A DNA stretch of 64,000 nucleotides from Streptomyces sp. SAI-135 (GTDB lineage Bacteria; Actinomycetota; Actinomycetes; Streptomycetales; Streptomycetaceae), in NCBI RefSeq assembly GCF_029893805.1, contig NZ_JARXYP010000002.1:2294001-2358000 (forward strand), in the 5' to 3' direction. Made by a program: the position numbers and the translations under genes. This document shows, piece by piece, positions 1 to 8,548 of this stretch. Within the stretch, counting starts at the first letter, position 1. Each line of letters begins with the position of its first letter. The notes beneath the pieces were generated by a model. That model saw only the letters and a list, made by a program, of their open reading frames with translations, was not told the origin of the DNA and searched no databases.

Positions 1-122
1 CCCGCTGGCACTGAGCGGCCCGAAGCGGCAGCTGGACCACATGTATGTACGGGTGGAATGCCGTACCACCACTTGTTTCGATTCAGTTGCCCGCTTCTGC
101 CCGTTGTCGCCAGGATCGTACG

Positions 123-1130
123 GTGACCCTGACAGGACCCACCTCCGGGGCGACCGACGTGGGCAGTCGTCCACGGCGCCCCGGCACTCTCCGGGCGGTC
201 GCCGTGCTCGTCCTGGCGGTTCTGGCCGCGGCAGTGCCGTTGCTCGGCCCGTCCGCCGCGCTGCGCGGGACCGGAGAGGCCGCAGCGCCCGGGGCCGGCG
301 TCGTGGCCCTGCTGCGGGCGGCGCTGTTCGGGGCTTTGTGCGTGCCGCTGGGCGAGCTGTTCGTGGGCCGGCTGGCCCGCACGGTGCCCGGCGCTCCCCC
401 GGGCGTTCCGCGCTCCTGGGCTCGTTGGGCGGCTGCCGCCGGGTTCCTCGCCGCGCTCGGGCTGGCCTCGGTCGTGGCGTCCGGGAATCTGGTGCCCCAC
501 GGCCTCTCCGGGATCGATGCCGGCGGCCTGTACGCGTCACGGGAGGGCAAGCTGGCCCTGCTGGAGGTCAACGCGTTCCTGATCGCCGGTCTGTGCGCCC
601 GTTCGGGTCGCCCGGCCGTCCAGGTGTGGCCCCTGTCCGCCGTGGTGGCGGCGGAGGCCCTGCGCGCGCATCCGGTGACCGAGCACAGTCCGCTGGTCGG
701 CTCCGGGCTGACCCTGGTTCACCTCATGTGCGCGGCACTGTGGGCGGGCGGACTGCTGTGCGTGCTGCGGACACTGCGCCACTGGGGCCCGGTGGGGCCG
801 GGCGCGGCGCTGCTCGGGCTCTACGCGCGCGTGGCCGCCGTTCTGCTCGCCGCCGTGTCCGCGACCGGCGTGTGGAGCACGCTGCGCCGCATGCCGTCCG
901 ACACGGTCCTGGAGCAGCTGACGGACACGGCCTACGGGCGCGCTCTGCTCGCCAAGGTGCTCCTGGTGGCCGTCGTCGCGGCACTCGCCCTGTGGGCCAG
1001 GATCCGGCTGCGCCGCGCCCCCGACCCGCTGACCGCCTGTGCCCCGGCGCGCGCGGAAGTCGTCGCCCTGGGACTGGTGGTCGTGGTGTCGGGGCTGCTG
1101 ACGGCGCTGCCGCTGCCGATCCGCTGGTGA
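123..1130 (+). CDS. CopD-like copper resistance membrane protein
   Basis: Polytopic membrane protein of 335 residues resembling the CopD family, which is thought to move copper across the cytoplasmic membrane. I count about eight or nine hydrophobic segments, the first near residues 25-45. The C-terminal half holds the CopD-like stretch HLMCAALWAGG, a conserved Arg/Ser-Ala-Thr-Gly helix and a final pair of helices with TAYGRALLAK. The GTG at 123 was chosen because AGGA lies 7 bases before it; an in-frame ATG at 45 lacks a good ribosome site and would add a non-hydrophobic tail. It converges on the alcohol dehydrogenase gene. No copper chaperone is visible beside it, so substrate is inferred from family only. 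Confidence 0.75.
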   Translation: MTLTGPTSGATDVGSRPRRPGTLRAVAVLVLAVLAAAVPLLGPSAALRGTGEAAAPGAGVVALLRAALFGALCVPLGELFVGRLARTVPGAPPGVPRSWARWAAAAGFLAALGLASVVASGNLVPHGLSGIDAGGLYASREGKLALLEVNAFLIAGLCARSGRPAVQVWPLSAVVAAEALRAHPVTEHSPLVGSGLTLVHLMCAALWAGGLLCVLRTLRHWGPVGPGAALLGLYARVAAVLLAAVSATGVWSTLRRMPSDTVLEQLTDTAYGRALLAKVLLVAVVAALALWARIRLRRAPDPLTACAPARAEVVALGLVVVVSGLLTALPLPIRW

Positions 1131-1158
1131 GGCCGTTCGATCGCACCGGACCGACGCG

Positions 1159-2202
1159 CTAGACGGTGACGAGGACCTTGAGCGCGGTGCGTTCGTCCAT
1201 GGCCTTGTAGCCGTCGGGGACACCCTCCAGGCCGACGGTCATGTCGAAGACGGGTGAGGCGTCGACGGTGCCGTCCAGGACGTCGGGGAGCAGCTCGGGG
1301 ATGTAGGCGCGGACCGGTGCGACACCGCCGCGCAGGGCGATGTTCCGGTCGAACATGACGCCGAGGTCGACGCCGGTGCCGCTGCCGTGCGGCACACCGA
1401 CGAAGCCGATGGCCCCTCCGTCGCGGGTGATGCCGACCGCCGTCCGCATGGACTGTTCGGTGCCGACGGCCTCGATCACGGCGTGTGCGCCCTGGCCGCG
1501 GGTGAGTTCGCGGACCGCCTCGACGGCCGCGTCCCCCCGCTCGGCGACGACGTCGGTGGCGCCGAACCGGCGCGCGATGTCGGTGCGGACCTGGTGGCGG
1601 CCCAGGGCGATGATCCGTTCGGCGCCGAGTCGCCGGGCGGCGAGGACCGCGCACAGGCCCACGGCTCCGTCGCCCACGACGGCGACCGTGGCGCCCGGGC
1701 GGGCCCCGGCGCCGAGGGCCGCGTGGTGTCCGGTGCCCAGGACGTCGGAGAGGGTCAGCAGGGAGGACAGCAGGTGGTCGTCGGAGGCCGCCTCCTTGGG
1801 CAGCCGTACGAGCGTGCCGTCGGCGAAGGGGACACGCACGGCCTCGCCCTGGCCGCCGTCGTAGCCGACGGAGCCCCAGAAGCCGCCGTGCTCGCAGGAG
1901 GTGGTCAGACCCTCGCGGCAGTAGTCGCACACGCCGTCGGACCACATGAAGGGCGCGACGACGAGGTCACCGCGCTTGAGGGTGGAGACCTCGGAGCCGG
2001 CCTCCTCGACGATGCCGAGGAACTCGTGGCCGATCCGCTGCCCCGGCTGCCGGGCCGCCTCGCCGCGGTACGCCCACAGGTCGCTGCCGCAGATGCAGGC
2101 GCGCAGCACCCGGAGCACGGCGTCGGTCGGCAGTTGCACCACGGGCTCGGGCACGTCCTCCACGCGCATGTCGTAGGGGGCGTGGATGGTGGTGGCGCGC
2201 AT
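1159..2202 (-). CDS. Zinc-dependent alcohol dehydrogenase (MDR family)
   Basis: Medium-chain dehydrogenase/reductase of 347 residues, the usual length for the family. Catalytic zinc ligands are visible as Cys38 in CICGSD, His59-Glu60 in GHE, and a structural-site segment with Cys92, Cys95 and Cys103. The nucleotide-binding Rossmann motif GDGAVG is at 177-182. The enzyme should oxidise an alcohol or reduce an aldehyde with NAD(P); the substrate cannot be read from the sequence. The segment FMWSDGVCDYC with only three structural cysteines is typical of a subgroup common in Streptomyces. It is the first gene upstream-facing in a minus-strand block but is separated from the lysoplasmalogenase gene by 35 bases. 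Confidence 0.88.
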   Translation of the reverse strand: MRATTIHAPYDMRVEDVPEPVVQLPTDAVLRVLRACICGSDLWAYRGEAARQPGQRIGHEFLGIVEEAGSEVSTLKRGDLVVAPFMWSDGVCDYCREGLTTSCEHGGFWGSVGYDGGQGEAVRVPFADGTLVRLPKEAASDDHLLSSLLTLSDVLGTGHHAALGAGARPGATVAVVGDGAVGLCAVLAARRLGAERIIALGRHQVRTDIARRFGATDVVAERGDAAVEAVRELTRGQGAHAVIEAVGTEQSMRTAVGITRDGGAIGFVGVPHGSGTGVDLGVMFDRNIALRGGVAPVRAYIPELLPDVLDGTVDASPVFDMTVGLEGVPDGYKAMDERTALKVLVTV

Positions 2203-2237
2203 GGCGGGGTCCTTCTCCTGCTAGGTCGTGGCAGCGC

Positions 2238-3133
2238 TCAGGGGGTGGTCGAGCGCGGGGCCGGGCGCTCGGTCGAGCGCGGGTCCGAGCCCACCTCACC
2301 GTACGTCGCCCCAGGTCCCCGGCGCGCTTCGAGGCCTCGTCGTGTGCCACTGGCCAGCAGGAACTGTGCGGCCACATAGGTGAGCATGATCCAGAAGTCG
2401 GGCCTGGGGAGCTGGGGCCAGTCGGCGACGCCGGTGGCGATGAGGGTGTCCGAGAGCAGGAAGAGCGCGCCCCCGAGTCCGGTGACGAGGCCGAACCGGG
2501 CGGCCGCGGTGTACGCCATGGCCACGAGCAGGGTGCTGTATCCGGCGACGGGGATGCGGAGGTCCGCCGGCAGGTCAGGCCACAGGAGGGCGACCGTGGT
2601 CCCGAGGGTGAGGGCGTAGACGGGGGCCGGGAGGAGGGCACGCGCGCGTGGCGTGCCGTGCCGTACGAAGAGCGCGAGGTAGCAGACGTGTCCGGCGGCG
2701 AAGGAGGCCATGCCGGCGAGGAAGGCCCCGTCGGTGTCCGACAGCAGCAGGACGTCGCCGCCCCAGCCGCACAGGAGTGCGGCGACGAGGAGGCGTGGGG
2801 CCCCGCGGACGGCCGCCCAGGCGGCGAGGAGCGGCATGAGCAGGGGCTTGGCGACGACGTGGCCGCCGTCGAAGCCGACGGCCAGGGAGGTGAGGTCGGT
2901 GAGGGTGGCGGCGGCGAAGCAGGCGAGCAGCAGCGCGGCGAGGGAACGCGGGCGCCGCGGGTCCGGCCGGGGGCGGGCAGGTGACGACGTCTCACGGTCG
3001 GTGCGACGGCCCGCGTCACGCGCCCGTCCCCCGGCACCGGTCTGCCCGCGCTCCCGTCCTCCGGCGCCGACCTGCCCGCGCTCCCGCCGCCCCGCGTGGT
3101 CGCGCGCGCGTGGCCGCCGCTCGGGCCGGCCTC

Positions 3134-3137
<4 letters not shown>
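2238..3137 (-). CDS. YhhN family protein (lysoplasmalogenase-like)
   Basis: Membrane protein of 299 residues with about eight hydrophobic helices from residue 65 on, including the YhhN signatures KPLLMPLLAAW and WGGDVLLL. YhhN/TMEM86 proteins hydrolyse lysoplasmalogens; the bacterial substrate is uncertain. The GTG start overlaps the stop of the sterol desaturase gene (GTGA at 3134-3137), so the two are probably translationally coupled. The first 55 residues are an Arg/Gly-rich, uncharacteristic extension containing a repeated RERGQxGAGG unit, encoded by a 30-bp tandem repeat at 3031-3090. If a later start is used the extension would vanish, but no better ribosome site is evident. Confidence 0.78.
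3031..3090. repeat. 30-bp tandem duplication in the 5' part of the YhhN gene
   Basis: Two adjacent 30-bp units (3031-3060 and 3061-3090) share the core CTGCCCGCGCTCCCG and differ at a handful of positions. On the minus strand they encode two copies of RERGQxGAGG in the basic N-terminal extension of the lysoplasmalogenase-like protein. Confidence 0.75.
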
Positions 3138-4036
<899 letters not shown>

Positions 4037-4140
4037 GCGTGCACCGTAGAACCGCCGGTCGGGCGCGGCTAGACGTTGTTACCCACAAGTATTACCGGTG
4101 GTACGCGCTTGCTTCTTGGCGATCTCCACCAAGGGGGCCG

Positions 4141-4869
4141 TCACCCCACCCCGGCCGCCCCCAGCAACACCCCCACCCCATAAGTGACCCCCATCGCCAG
4201 CAAGCCGCCCCCCACGTTCCGCACCACCGCCCGTCCCGGTGCCGCCGCCCCCAACCGCGCGCTGCTCCACCCGGTCAGGACCAGCGCCCCCACCACCGAC
4301 ACCACCGTCACCGGCACCCGCCAGCCCGACGACGGCAGCACAATGGCGAGCAGCGGCAGCAGCGCCCCCGCCGTGAACGCCAGAAAGCTCGCCCAGGCCG
4401 CGTGCCAGGGGTTGGTCAACTCGTCCGGGTCGATGCCGAGCTCCACGCGCGCGTGCGCCCGGAGCGCGTCGCGTTCCGTGAGCTGCTCCGCCGCCTCACG
4501 GGCCACGTCGCGGGACAGGCCCCGCCCCTGAAGAAGCTCCGTCAACTCCTCCAGTTCCGCCTCGGGCTGCTCGCGAAGTTCCCTTTTCTCCATGGCCAGC
4601 GCGGCCACCTCGGAGTCGCGCTGGGTGGACACGGACACGTACTCCCCGGCCGCCATGGACATCGAGCCGGCCAGCAGACCCGCCAGACCCGCCGTCAGCA
4701 ACGCCGCGCGGTCGCTCGTCGCGCCGGCCACGCCGACGACGAGGCCCGCCGTGGAGACGATGCCGTCGTTCGCACCGAGGACGGCCGCGCGCAGCCAGTT
4801 GAGGCGGGCGCCGAGCCCACCGCCGTGCGCCTCGCCGTGCGCCGTTCCGCTCACACCTTCTTCGGTCAT
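4141..4869 (-). CDS. VIT1/CCC1 family metal transporter
   Basis: Protein of 242 residues with the CCC1/VIT layout: N-terminal helix with LGANDGIVST, a second helix LLAGSMSMAAGEYVSVSTQRD, a charged helical metal-binding segment rich in Glu, the helix NPWHAAWASFLAFTAGALLP and two C-terminal helices. VIT1/CCC1 proteins export Fe2+ or Mn2+ from the cytosol. The ATG at 4869 is preferred to the upstream in-frame ATG at 4917 because homologous proteins begin close to the charged TEEG segment; neither has a strong ribosome site. It is divergent from the exonuclease gene at 4958. Confidence 0.85.
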   Translation of the reverse strand: MTEEGVSGTAHGEAHGGGLGARLNWLRAAVLGANDGIVSTAGLVVGVAGATSDRAALLTAGLAGLLAGSMSMAAGEYVSVSTQRDSEVAALAMEKRELREQPEAELEELTELLQGRGLSRDVAREAAEQLTERDALRAHARVELGIDPDELTNPWHAAWASFLAFTAGALLPLLAIVLPSSGWRVPVTVVSVVGALVLTGWSSARLGAAAPGRAVVRNVGGGLLAMGVTYGVGVLLGAAGVG

Positions 4870-4957
4870 CCCCGGAGGATCGCACCCCTGCCCCTGCGAG
4901 CCGGACACCGACGCCACCGTGAGGGACTGTCAGTCGTGGCCCGTATCCTCGTGAACC

Positions 4958-5941
4958 ATGCTCGAAGACCAGACGACCGCAGCGTCCTCCCCCACAGCGT
5001 GGCCGGCCGCGTATCCGCAGGGATACGCGGTCGTCGACGTGGAGACCACCGGCCTGGCCCGCGACGACCGGATAATCTCCGCGGCCGTCTACCGACTTGA
5101 CGCCCGCGGCGAGGTCGAGGACCACTGGTACACGCTGGTCAACCCGGAGCGCGACCCCGGCCCCGTGTGGATCCACGGGCTGACGAGCGAGACACTCGAA
5201 GGCGCCCCTCTCTTCCAGGACGTCGCCGACGAGTTCTCGGCCCGCCTCGACGGCCGTGTACTCGTCGCGCACAACGCCGTGTTCGACTGGCAGATGATCG
5301 CCCGCGAGTACGCGCGCGCGGGCCGGGTGGCGCCGGTGAGCCAGCGGCTGTGCACCATCGTCCTGTCGAAGGAGCTCGGCCTGCCGCTGCCGAACCACAA
5401 ACTGGAGTCACTGGCAGCCCACTTCGGCGTCGTCCAGCAGCGGGCGCACCACGCCCTCGACGACGCGCGCGTGCTCGCGGAGGCCTTCCGGCCGAGCCTG
5501 CGGGCCGCCGCCGCGCGCAGTGTGCGGCTGCCGCTGCACGAGTGCCGGCCGCTGACCGAGTGGACGGACCGGGCGGTGCCCCGGCAGTCGGCGGGCTACG
5601 GCGGTTACCGGCCCACCAGTTGGCGGCCCACGCGCAAACGGCCCGCGTGCCCCTATCCCAACCCGGGGCGGTACGAGGACGGCAAACCGCTCAAACAGGG
5701 CATGCGGATCGCCTTCTCCGGAGACACCTCGACCGAGCGCGACCTCCTGGAGGACCGGGCGATCGAGGCGGGGCTGCATGTCGCCACCAGCATCTCCCGG
5801 CTGACCAGTCTGCTCGTCACCAACGACCCGGACTCGGGCACGTCCAAGGTGGTCAAGGCCCGGCAGTTCGGCACACCGGTCGTCGACGAGGCGGCCTTCG
5901 GACAGCTTCTGCGGGATGTGGAACCGGCGTCGGGGGGATGA
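4958..5941 (+). CDS. DEDDh 3'-5' exonuclease with C-terminal BRCT domain
   Basis: 327-residue protein joining a DNA polymerase III epsilon-type exonuclease to a BRCT domain. Exonuclease I is DVETTG with Asp27 and Glu29, motif II is HNAVFD ending at Asp110, and motif III is HHALDDA near 164-170, making a DEDDh active site. Residues about 245-325 form the BRCT-like module starting KQGMRIAFSGDTSTERD. Such proteins are thought to act in DNA repair or end trimming; BRCT may recruit it to breaks or partners. A monocistronic gene. Its stop codon lies inside a 29-bp-period direct repeat, and a 22-bp inverted repeat follows. Confidence 0.88.
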   Translation: MLEDQTTAASSPTAWPAAYPQGYAVVDVETTGLARDDRIISAAVYRLDARGEVEDHWYTLVNPERDPGPVWIHGLTSETLEGAPLFQDVADEFSARLDGRVLVAHNAVFDWQMIAREYARAGRVAPVSQRLCTIVLSKELGLPLPNHKLESLAAHFGVVQQRAHHALDDARVLAEAFRPSLRAAAARSVRLPLHECRPLTEWTDRAVPRQSAGYGGYRPTSWRPTRKRPACPYPNPGRYEDGKPLKQGMRIAFSGDTSTERDLLEDRAIEAGLHVATSISRLTSLLVTNDPDSGTSKVVKARQFGTPVVDEAAFGQLLRDVEPASGG

Positions 5942-5978
5942 CCGTACGGCACCCGGCGTCGGGGGGATGACCGTATGG
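5924..5978. repeat. 26-bp direct repeat spanning the exonuclease stop codon
   Basis: Units 5924-5949 and 5953-5978 match at 25 of 26 bases (core GGCGTCGGGGGGATGACCGT), a period of 29 bp. The first copy contains the TGA stop of the exonuclease gene, so the second is a duplicated gene end in the intergenic space. Confidence 0.85.
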
Positions 5979-5986
5979 CTCCGGAT

Positions 5987-6079
5987 GCGGTGTGATCCCG
6001 GCCCGGCACCGACGGCGCCCAGTCCCCGGCCCGTGGCGCGGGCGCAGCCACCCTCACTGCCGGGCCGGGATCACACCGC
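5987..6079. terminator. 22-bp perfect inverted repeat between convergent genes
   Basis: Arms 5987-6008 and 6058-6079 are perfect reverse complements over 22 bp (each begins GCGGTGTGATCCCGGCC on its own strand), separated by 49 bases. The right arm includes the last codons and TGA of the minus-strand 82-residue gene. The position between convergent 3' ends suggests a bidirectional terminator, although the loop is long and there is no U tract. Confidence 0.55.
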
Positions 6080-6319
6080 GGAGCCGATCTTGTCGACGAT
6101 GCCGACCTTGCCCTCGGCGCGGGCACAGTGCGCGCCGCAGAACCAGTGGCCGTCCACCTCGACGCCCTGGCCGATGATCTGCACCCGGCAGTGCTCGCAG
6201 ATGGGCGCCATACGGTGGATCGCGCAGGCGAACGAGTCGAAGACGTGGCGTGCCCCGTCCCGGGTCTCGACGGTGAAGGCCAGCTCGTAGTCGTTCCCGC
6301 ACACTTCGCAACGTGTCAT
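6071..6319 (-). CDS. Small cysteine-rich, probably zinc-binding protein
   Basis: 82-residue soluble protein with paired metal-ligand motifs: CEVCG at 4-8, then C and H near 32-35, CEHC at 42-45, and CGAHC near 62-66, arranged like a double zinc ribbon or LIM-like fold. No enzymatic motif is present and I do not recognise a named family with certainty; proteins of this type are conserved in streptomycetes. It starts 129 bases from the GTG of the divergent SURF1 gene, so the two may share a promoter region. The stop codon lies in one arm of the 22-bp inverted repeat. Function unknown; a role in metal or redox sensing would be a guess. Confidence 0.75.
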   Translation of the reverse strand: MTRCEVCGNDYELAFTVETRDGARHVFDSFACAIHRMAPICEHCRVQIIGQGVEVDGHWFCGAHCARAEGKVGIVDKIGSAV

Positions 6320-6447
6320 ACGCCGAATCGTCAGCGGCGGGAGCCGGCCCCCGCAAGCCGGGAGCGCCCGGCCGGGTGGACGTGGCCGACCGGGTCCGAC
6401 CGCACCCCTGTGGGAACCTTCCGGGGTCCGAGTTGTACGGTCGTGGG

Positions 6448-7245
6448 GTGTACCGCTTCCTGTTGTCCCGGCAGTGGGTGATCCTCACGCTGGTCGCCCT
6501 GCTCCTCATCCCCACGATGATCAGGCTGGGCATCTGGCAGATGCACCGCTACGAGGAGCGCACCGCCCGCAACCGGCTGGTCTCCGAGGCGCTGCACGCG
6601 ACGCCGGTGCCGGTGGAGGAGATGACCTCCCCCGGGCACACGGTCACGACCCACGACCGCTACCGCAGGGTGACCGCGAAGGGGCACTTCGACACCGACC
6701 ACGAGGTCGTCGTCCGGCGCCGCACCAACTCCGACGACGAGGTCGGCTACCACGTCCTGACCCCCTTCGTCCTCCACGACGGCAAGGTGCTGCTGGTCAA
6801 CCGGGGCTGGATCCCCGCGAACGGCCCGAGCCAGACCGCGTTCCCGAAGATCCCCGCTCCCCCGAAGGGCGAGATCACCGTCACCGGGCGGCTGATGCCC
6901 GACGAGACGACCGCGGCGAGCGGCATCAAGAACCTCAAGGGACTGCCGGACCGGCAGGTCATGCTGATCAACAGTGAGCAGGAGGCCGAGCGGCTGGGCG
7001 CCACGGTGCTCGGCGGCTACATCGCCCAGACGGCACCCGAGCCGAAGGGCGACAGCCCGGAACTGATCGGCGGCAATCCCGGCAAGGAGGACGCCGCGCT
7101 GAACTACGCCTACGCGATCCAGTGGTGGCTGTTCTCCGCGGGAGTACCGATCGGGTGGGTGATCCTGGTGCGACGCGAGGTGCGGGACCGCCGGGAGAAG
7201 TCGGCCCAGGACAGCACCGCGGAGGCGGAACCGGCCGCGGTGTGA
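6448..7245 (+). CDS. SURF1 family cytochrome oxidase assembly protein
   Basis: 265-residue protein with the SURF1 architecture: an N-terminal transmembrane helix (VILTLVALLLIPTMIRLGIWQ) followed by a long extracytoplasmic domain with the conserved RGWIPA and NYAYAIQWW motifs and a second helix before the basic C terminus. SURF1 helps insert haem into cytochrome c oxidase. The GTG at 6448 gives the family-typical YRFLLSRQW start; the longer in-frame ORF from 6313 would overlap the divergent zinc-ribbon gene. The C-terminal tail is acidic/alanine-rich. No other oxidase genes are next to it here. Confidence 0.88.
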   Translation: MYRFLLSRQWVILTLVALLLIPTMIRLGIWQMHRYEERTARNRLVSEALHATPVPVEEMTSPGHTVTTHDRYRRVTAKGHFDTDHEVVVRRRTNSDDEVGYHVLTPFVLHDGKVLLVNRGWIPANGPSQTAFPKIPAPPKGEITVTGRLMPDETTAASGIKNLKGLPDRQVMLINSEQEAERLGATVLGGYIAQTAPEPKGDSPELIGGNPGKEDAALNYAYAIQWWLFSAGVPIGWVILVRREVRDRREKSAQDSTAEAEPAAV

Positions 7246-7310
7246 CCCACCCGCACTCCACGGCCCCCGGCACCCCGCGTCTCGCACCCCGCCCCACCCC
7301 GTCGTGACGC

Positions 7311-8249
7311 TCACCCTCCCGCACGGTCCCGCCAGTAGAGGAACGTGCGTTCCGGATCGGGCAGCAGCTCCCACGGACGCGGGGTCATATGGCGGCCGAT
7401 CCGCCGGAACACGAGAGCCGCGTCGGCCGGACGGTGGGAGCGTACGAGTGCGAAGGCCAGGAGGTTGAGGTCGGCGACGGCCTCGGCGTGCGGTGCGGCC
7501 GGCGCGTGGAACCAGTCGGCCAGGGCCGCATCGAGCTCGGCGCCGGCCCGGGGTTCGTTCCAGTGACCGTCCGCCCCGAGGGACATCTGCCGCTGCCGGT
7601 GGGCGACGAGTTCGACCCGGGCCGCCACCGGGAGCAGGGCCAGCGGTGAACCGTGCGGCGCGCGGGCGGCGCCGTGGCCGGCGAAGTCCATCATGTCGGC
7701 CACCGAGCCCTGCCCGCGTGGGGACAGACAGCTCAGCATCAGGTGGTAGGCGCCCCGGTGCCACGGCGCCCGGATGACGGCCTCGGTCCAGACGGGCACG
7801 GCGTCCCGGGGCGGCGCGGCGAGGGAACGCATCAGCCCCAGAAGCGCCAGCCAGGGAGCCGGATCCTCGGGGCAGACCTCGGCGGCCCGCAGACACGCGC
7901 GTTCGGCGTCCCGGGCGGCGGCCCGTCCCCCGGCGGAAGTCCACCGTGTGCTGCGGACGCAGGCCCACAGCACCAGCGCGTCCGCGTCACCGGGACGGTC
8001 CGCCCGCCACCGTTCGCACACCGCGGCCGGCAGTCCGCCCGCCAGGACGGACATCCGGTGCCATCGGCGGTCCCAGTCCCTCCCCGTGTCCCGCAGCAGC
8101 TCGGCGACCGGCTGCCAGGGCGGGCGGCCGGAGCCCGCACCGAGGCCGTGCGACTGGAGCGTGGGACGCAGGTCGGTCAGCGTCGTGTGCAGCAGGTCGT
8201 CGTCGAGGGCGGGGCGCACCAGCAGGGTGTGACGGCGGCGTCTGAGCAT
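7311..8249 (-). CDS. Conserved Streptomyces hypothetical protein, helical repeat-like
   Basis: 312-residue soluble protein that I cannot place in a named family. It begins MLRRRRHTLLVR and has repeated Ala/Leu/Arg helices in the middle, e.g. segments with ALVLWACVRSTRW and APWLALLGLMRSL, spaced like TPR helices, and ends in the motif PWELLPDPERTFLYWRD. No signal peptide or membrane segment. The ATG at 8249 was chosen because the upstream extension of the open frame is low-complexity and overlaps the ybdD gene. It lies downstream of the cstA-ybdD unit on the same strand with an 80-base gap, so co-transcription is possible. Confidence 0.65.
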   Translation of the reverse strand: MLRRRRHTLLVRPALDDDLLHTTLTDLRPTLQSHGLGAGSGRPPWQPVAELLRDTGRDWDRRWHRMSVLAGGLPAAVCERWRADRPGDADALVLWACVRSTRWTSAGGRAAARDAERACLRAAEVCPEDPAPWLALLGLMRSLAAPPRDAVPVWTEAVIRAPWHRGAYHLMLSCLSPRGQGSVADMMDFAGHGAARAPHGSPLALLPVAARVELVAHRQRQMSLGADGHWNEPRAGAELDAALADWFHAPAAPHAEAVADLNLLAFALVRSHRPADAALVFRRIGRHMTPRPWELLPDPERTFLYWRDRAGG

Positions 8250-8329
8250 CTCGGTCCCGGGTGAGTGTGAAGGGTGTGCGGGGCGGGTGGTGCGCCCGCC
8301 CCGCGGTCGGCGGCAGCGGCGGCCCGGCC

Positions 8330-8548
8330 TCAGCAGCACCGCCCCTGCGGATGGGACTCCCGGTGCCGTGTGCGCAGCACCTCGTACTCCCGCCGGGTCG
8401 GTGCCGGTGCGAGGGGACGGTGGCGCAGCTGCCGTTCGCGGTAGCGGTCGTACTCCGCCTCTCCGGTCAGCTCCCGCAGATACCACCCAAGACCCCGCAC
8501 CCACCTCCGGGCGGTCGCGGTCACTGTCACTGTCACTGTCACTGTCAC
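8330..8548 (-). CDS. YbdD/YjiX family small protein
   Basis: 72-residue protein with the YbdD (DUF466) signature WYLRELTGEAEYDRYRERQ followed by HRPxAPxPTRREYE. Such proteins are normally encoded directly after the pyruvate/peptide carbon-starvation transporter CstA, as here, and are thought to be needed for its activity. Its GTG overlaps the cstA stop as GTGA at 8545-8548. The first residues alternate Thr and Val because the coding start lies in a hexanucleotide repeat, each unit of which offers another in-frame GTG; the actual start is therefore ambiguous by a few codons. Ends in a Cys-Cys pair. Confidence 0.88.
   Translation of the reverse strand: MTVTVTVTVTATARRWVRGLGWYLRELTGEAEYDRYRERQLRHRPLAPAPTRREYEVLRTRHRESHPQGRCC
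8521..8548. repeat. Hexanucleotide microsatellite at the cstA/ybdD junction
   Basis: Four and two-thirds copies of TCACTG (GTGACA-type on the coding strand) form a 28-bp tract. It contains the GTGA stop/start overlap and several alternative in-frame GTG codons for ybdD. A unit gain or loss keeps the ybdD frame. Confidence 0.9.
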
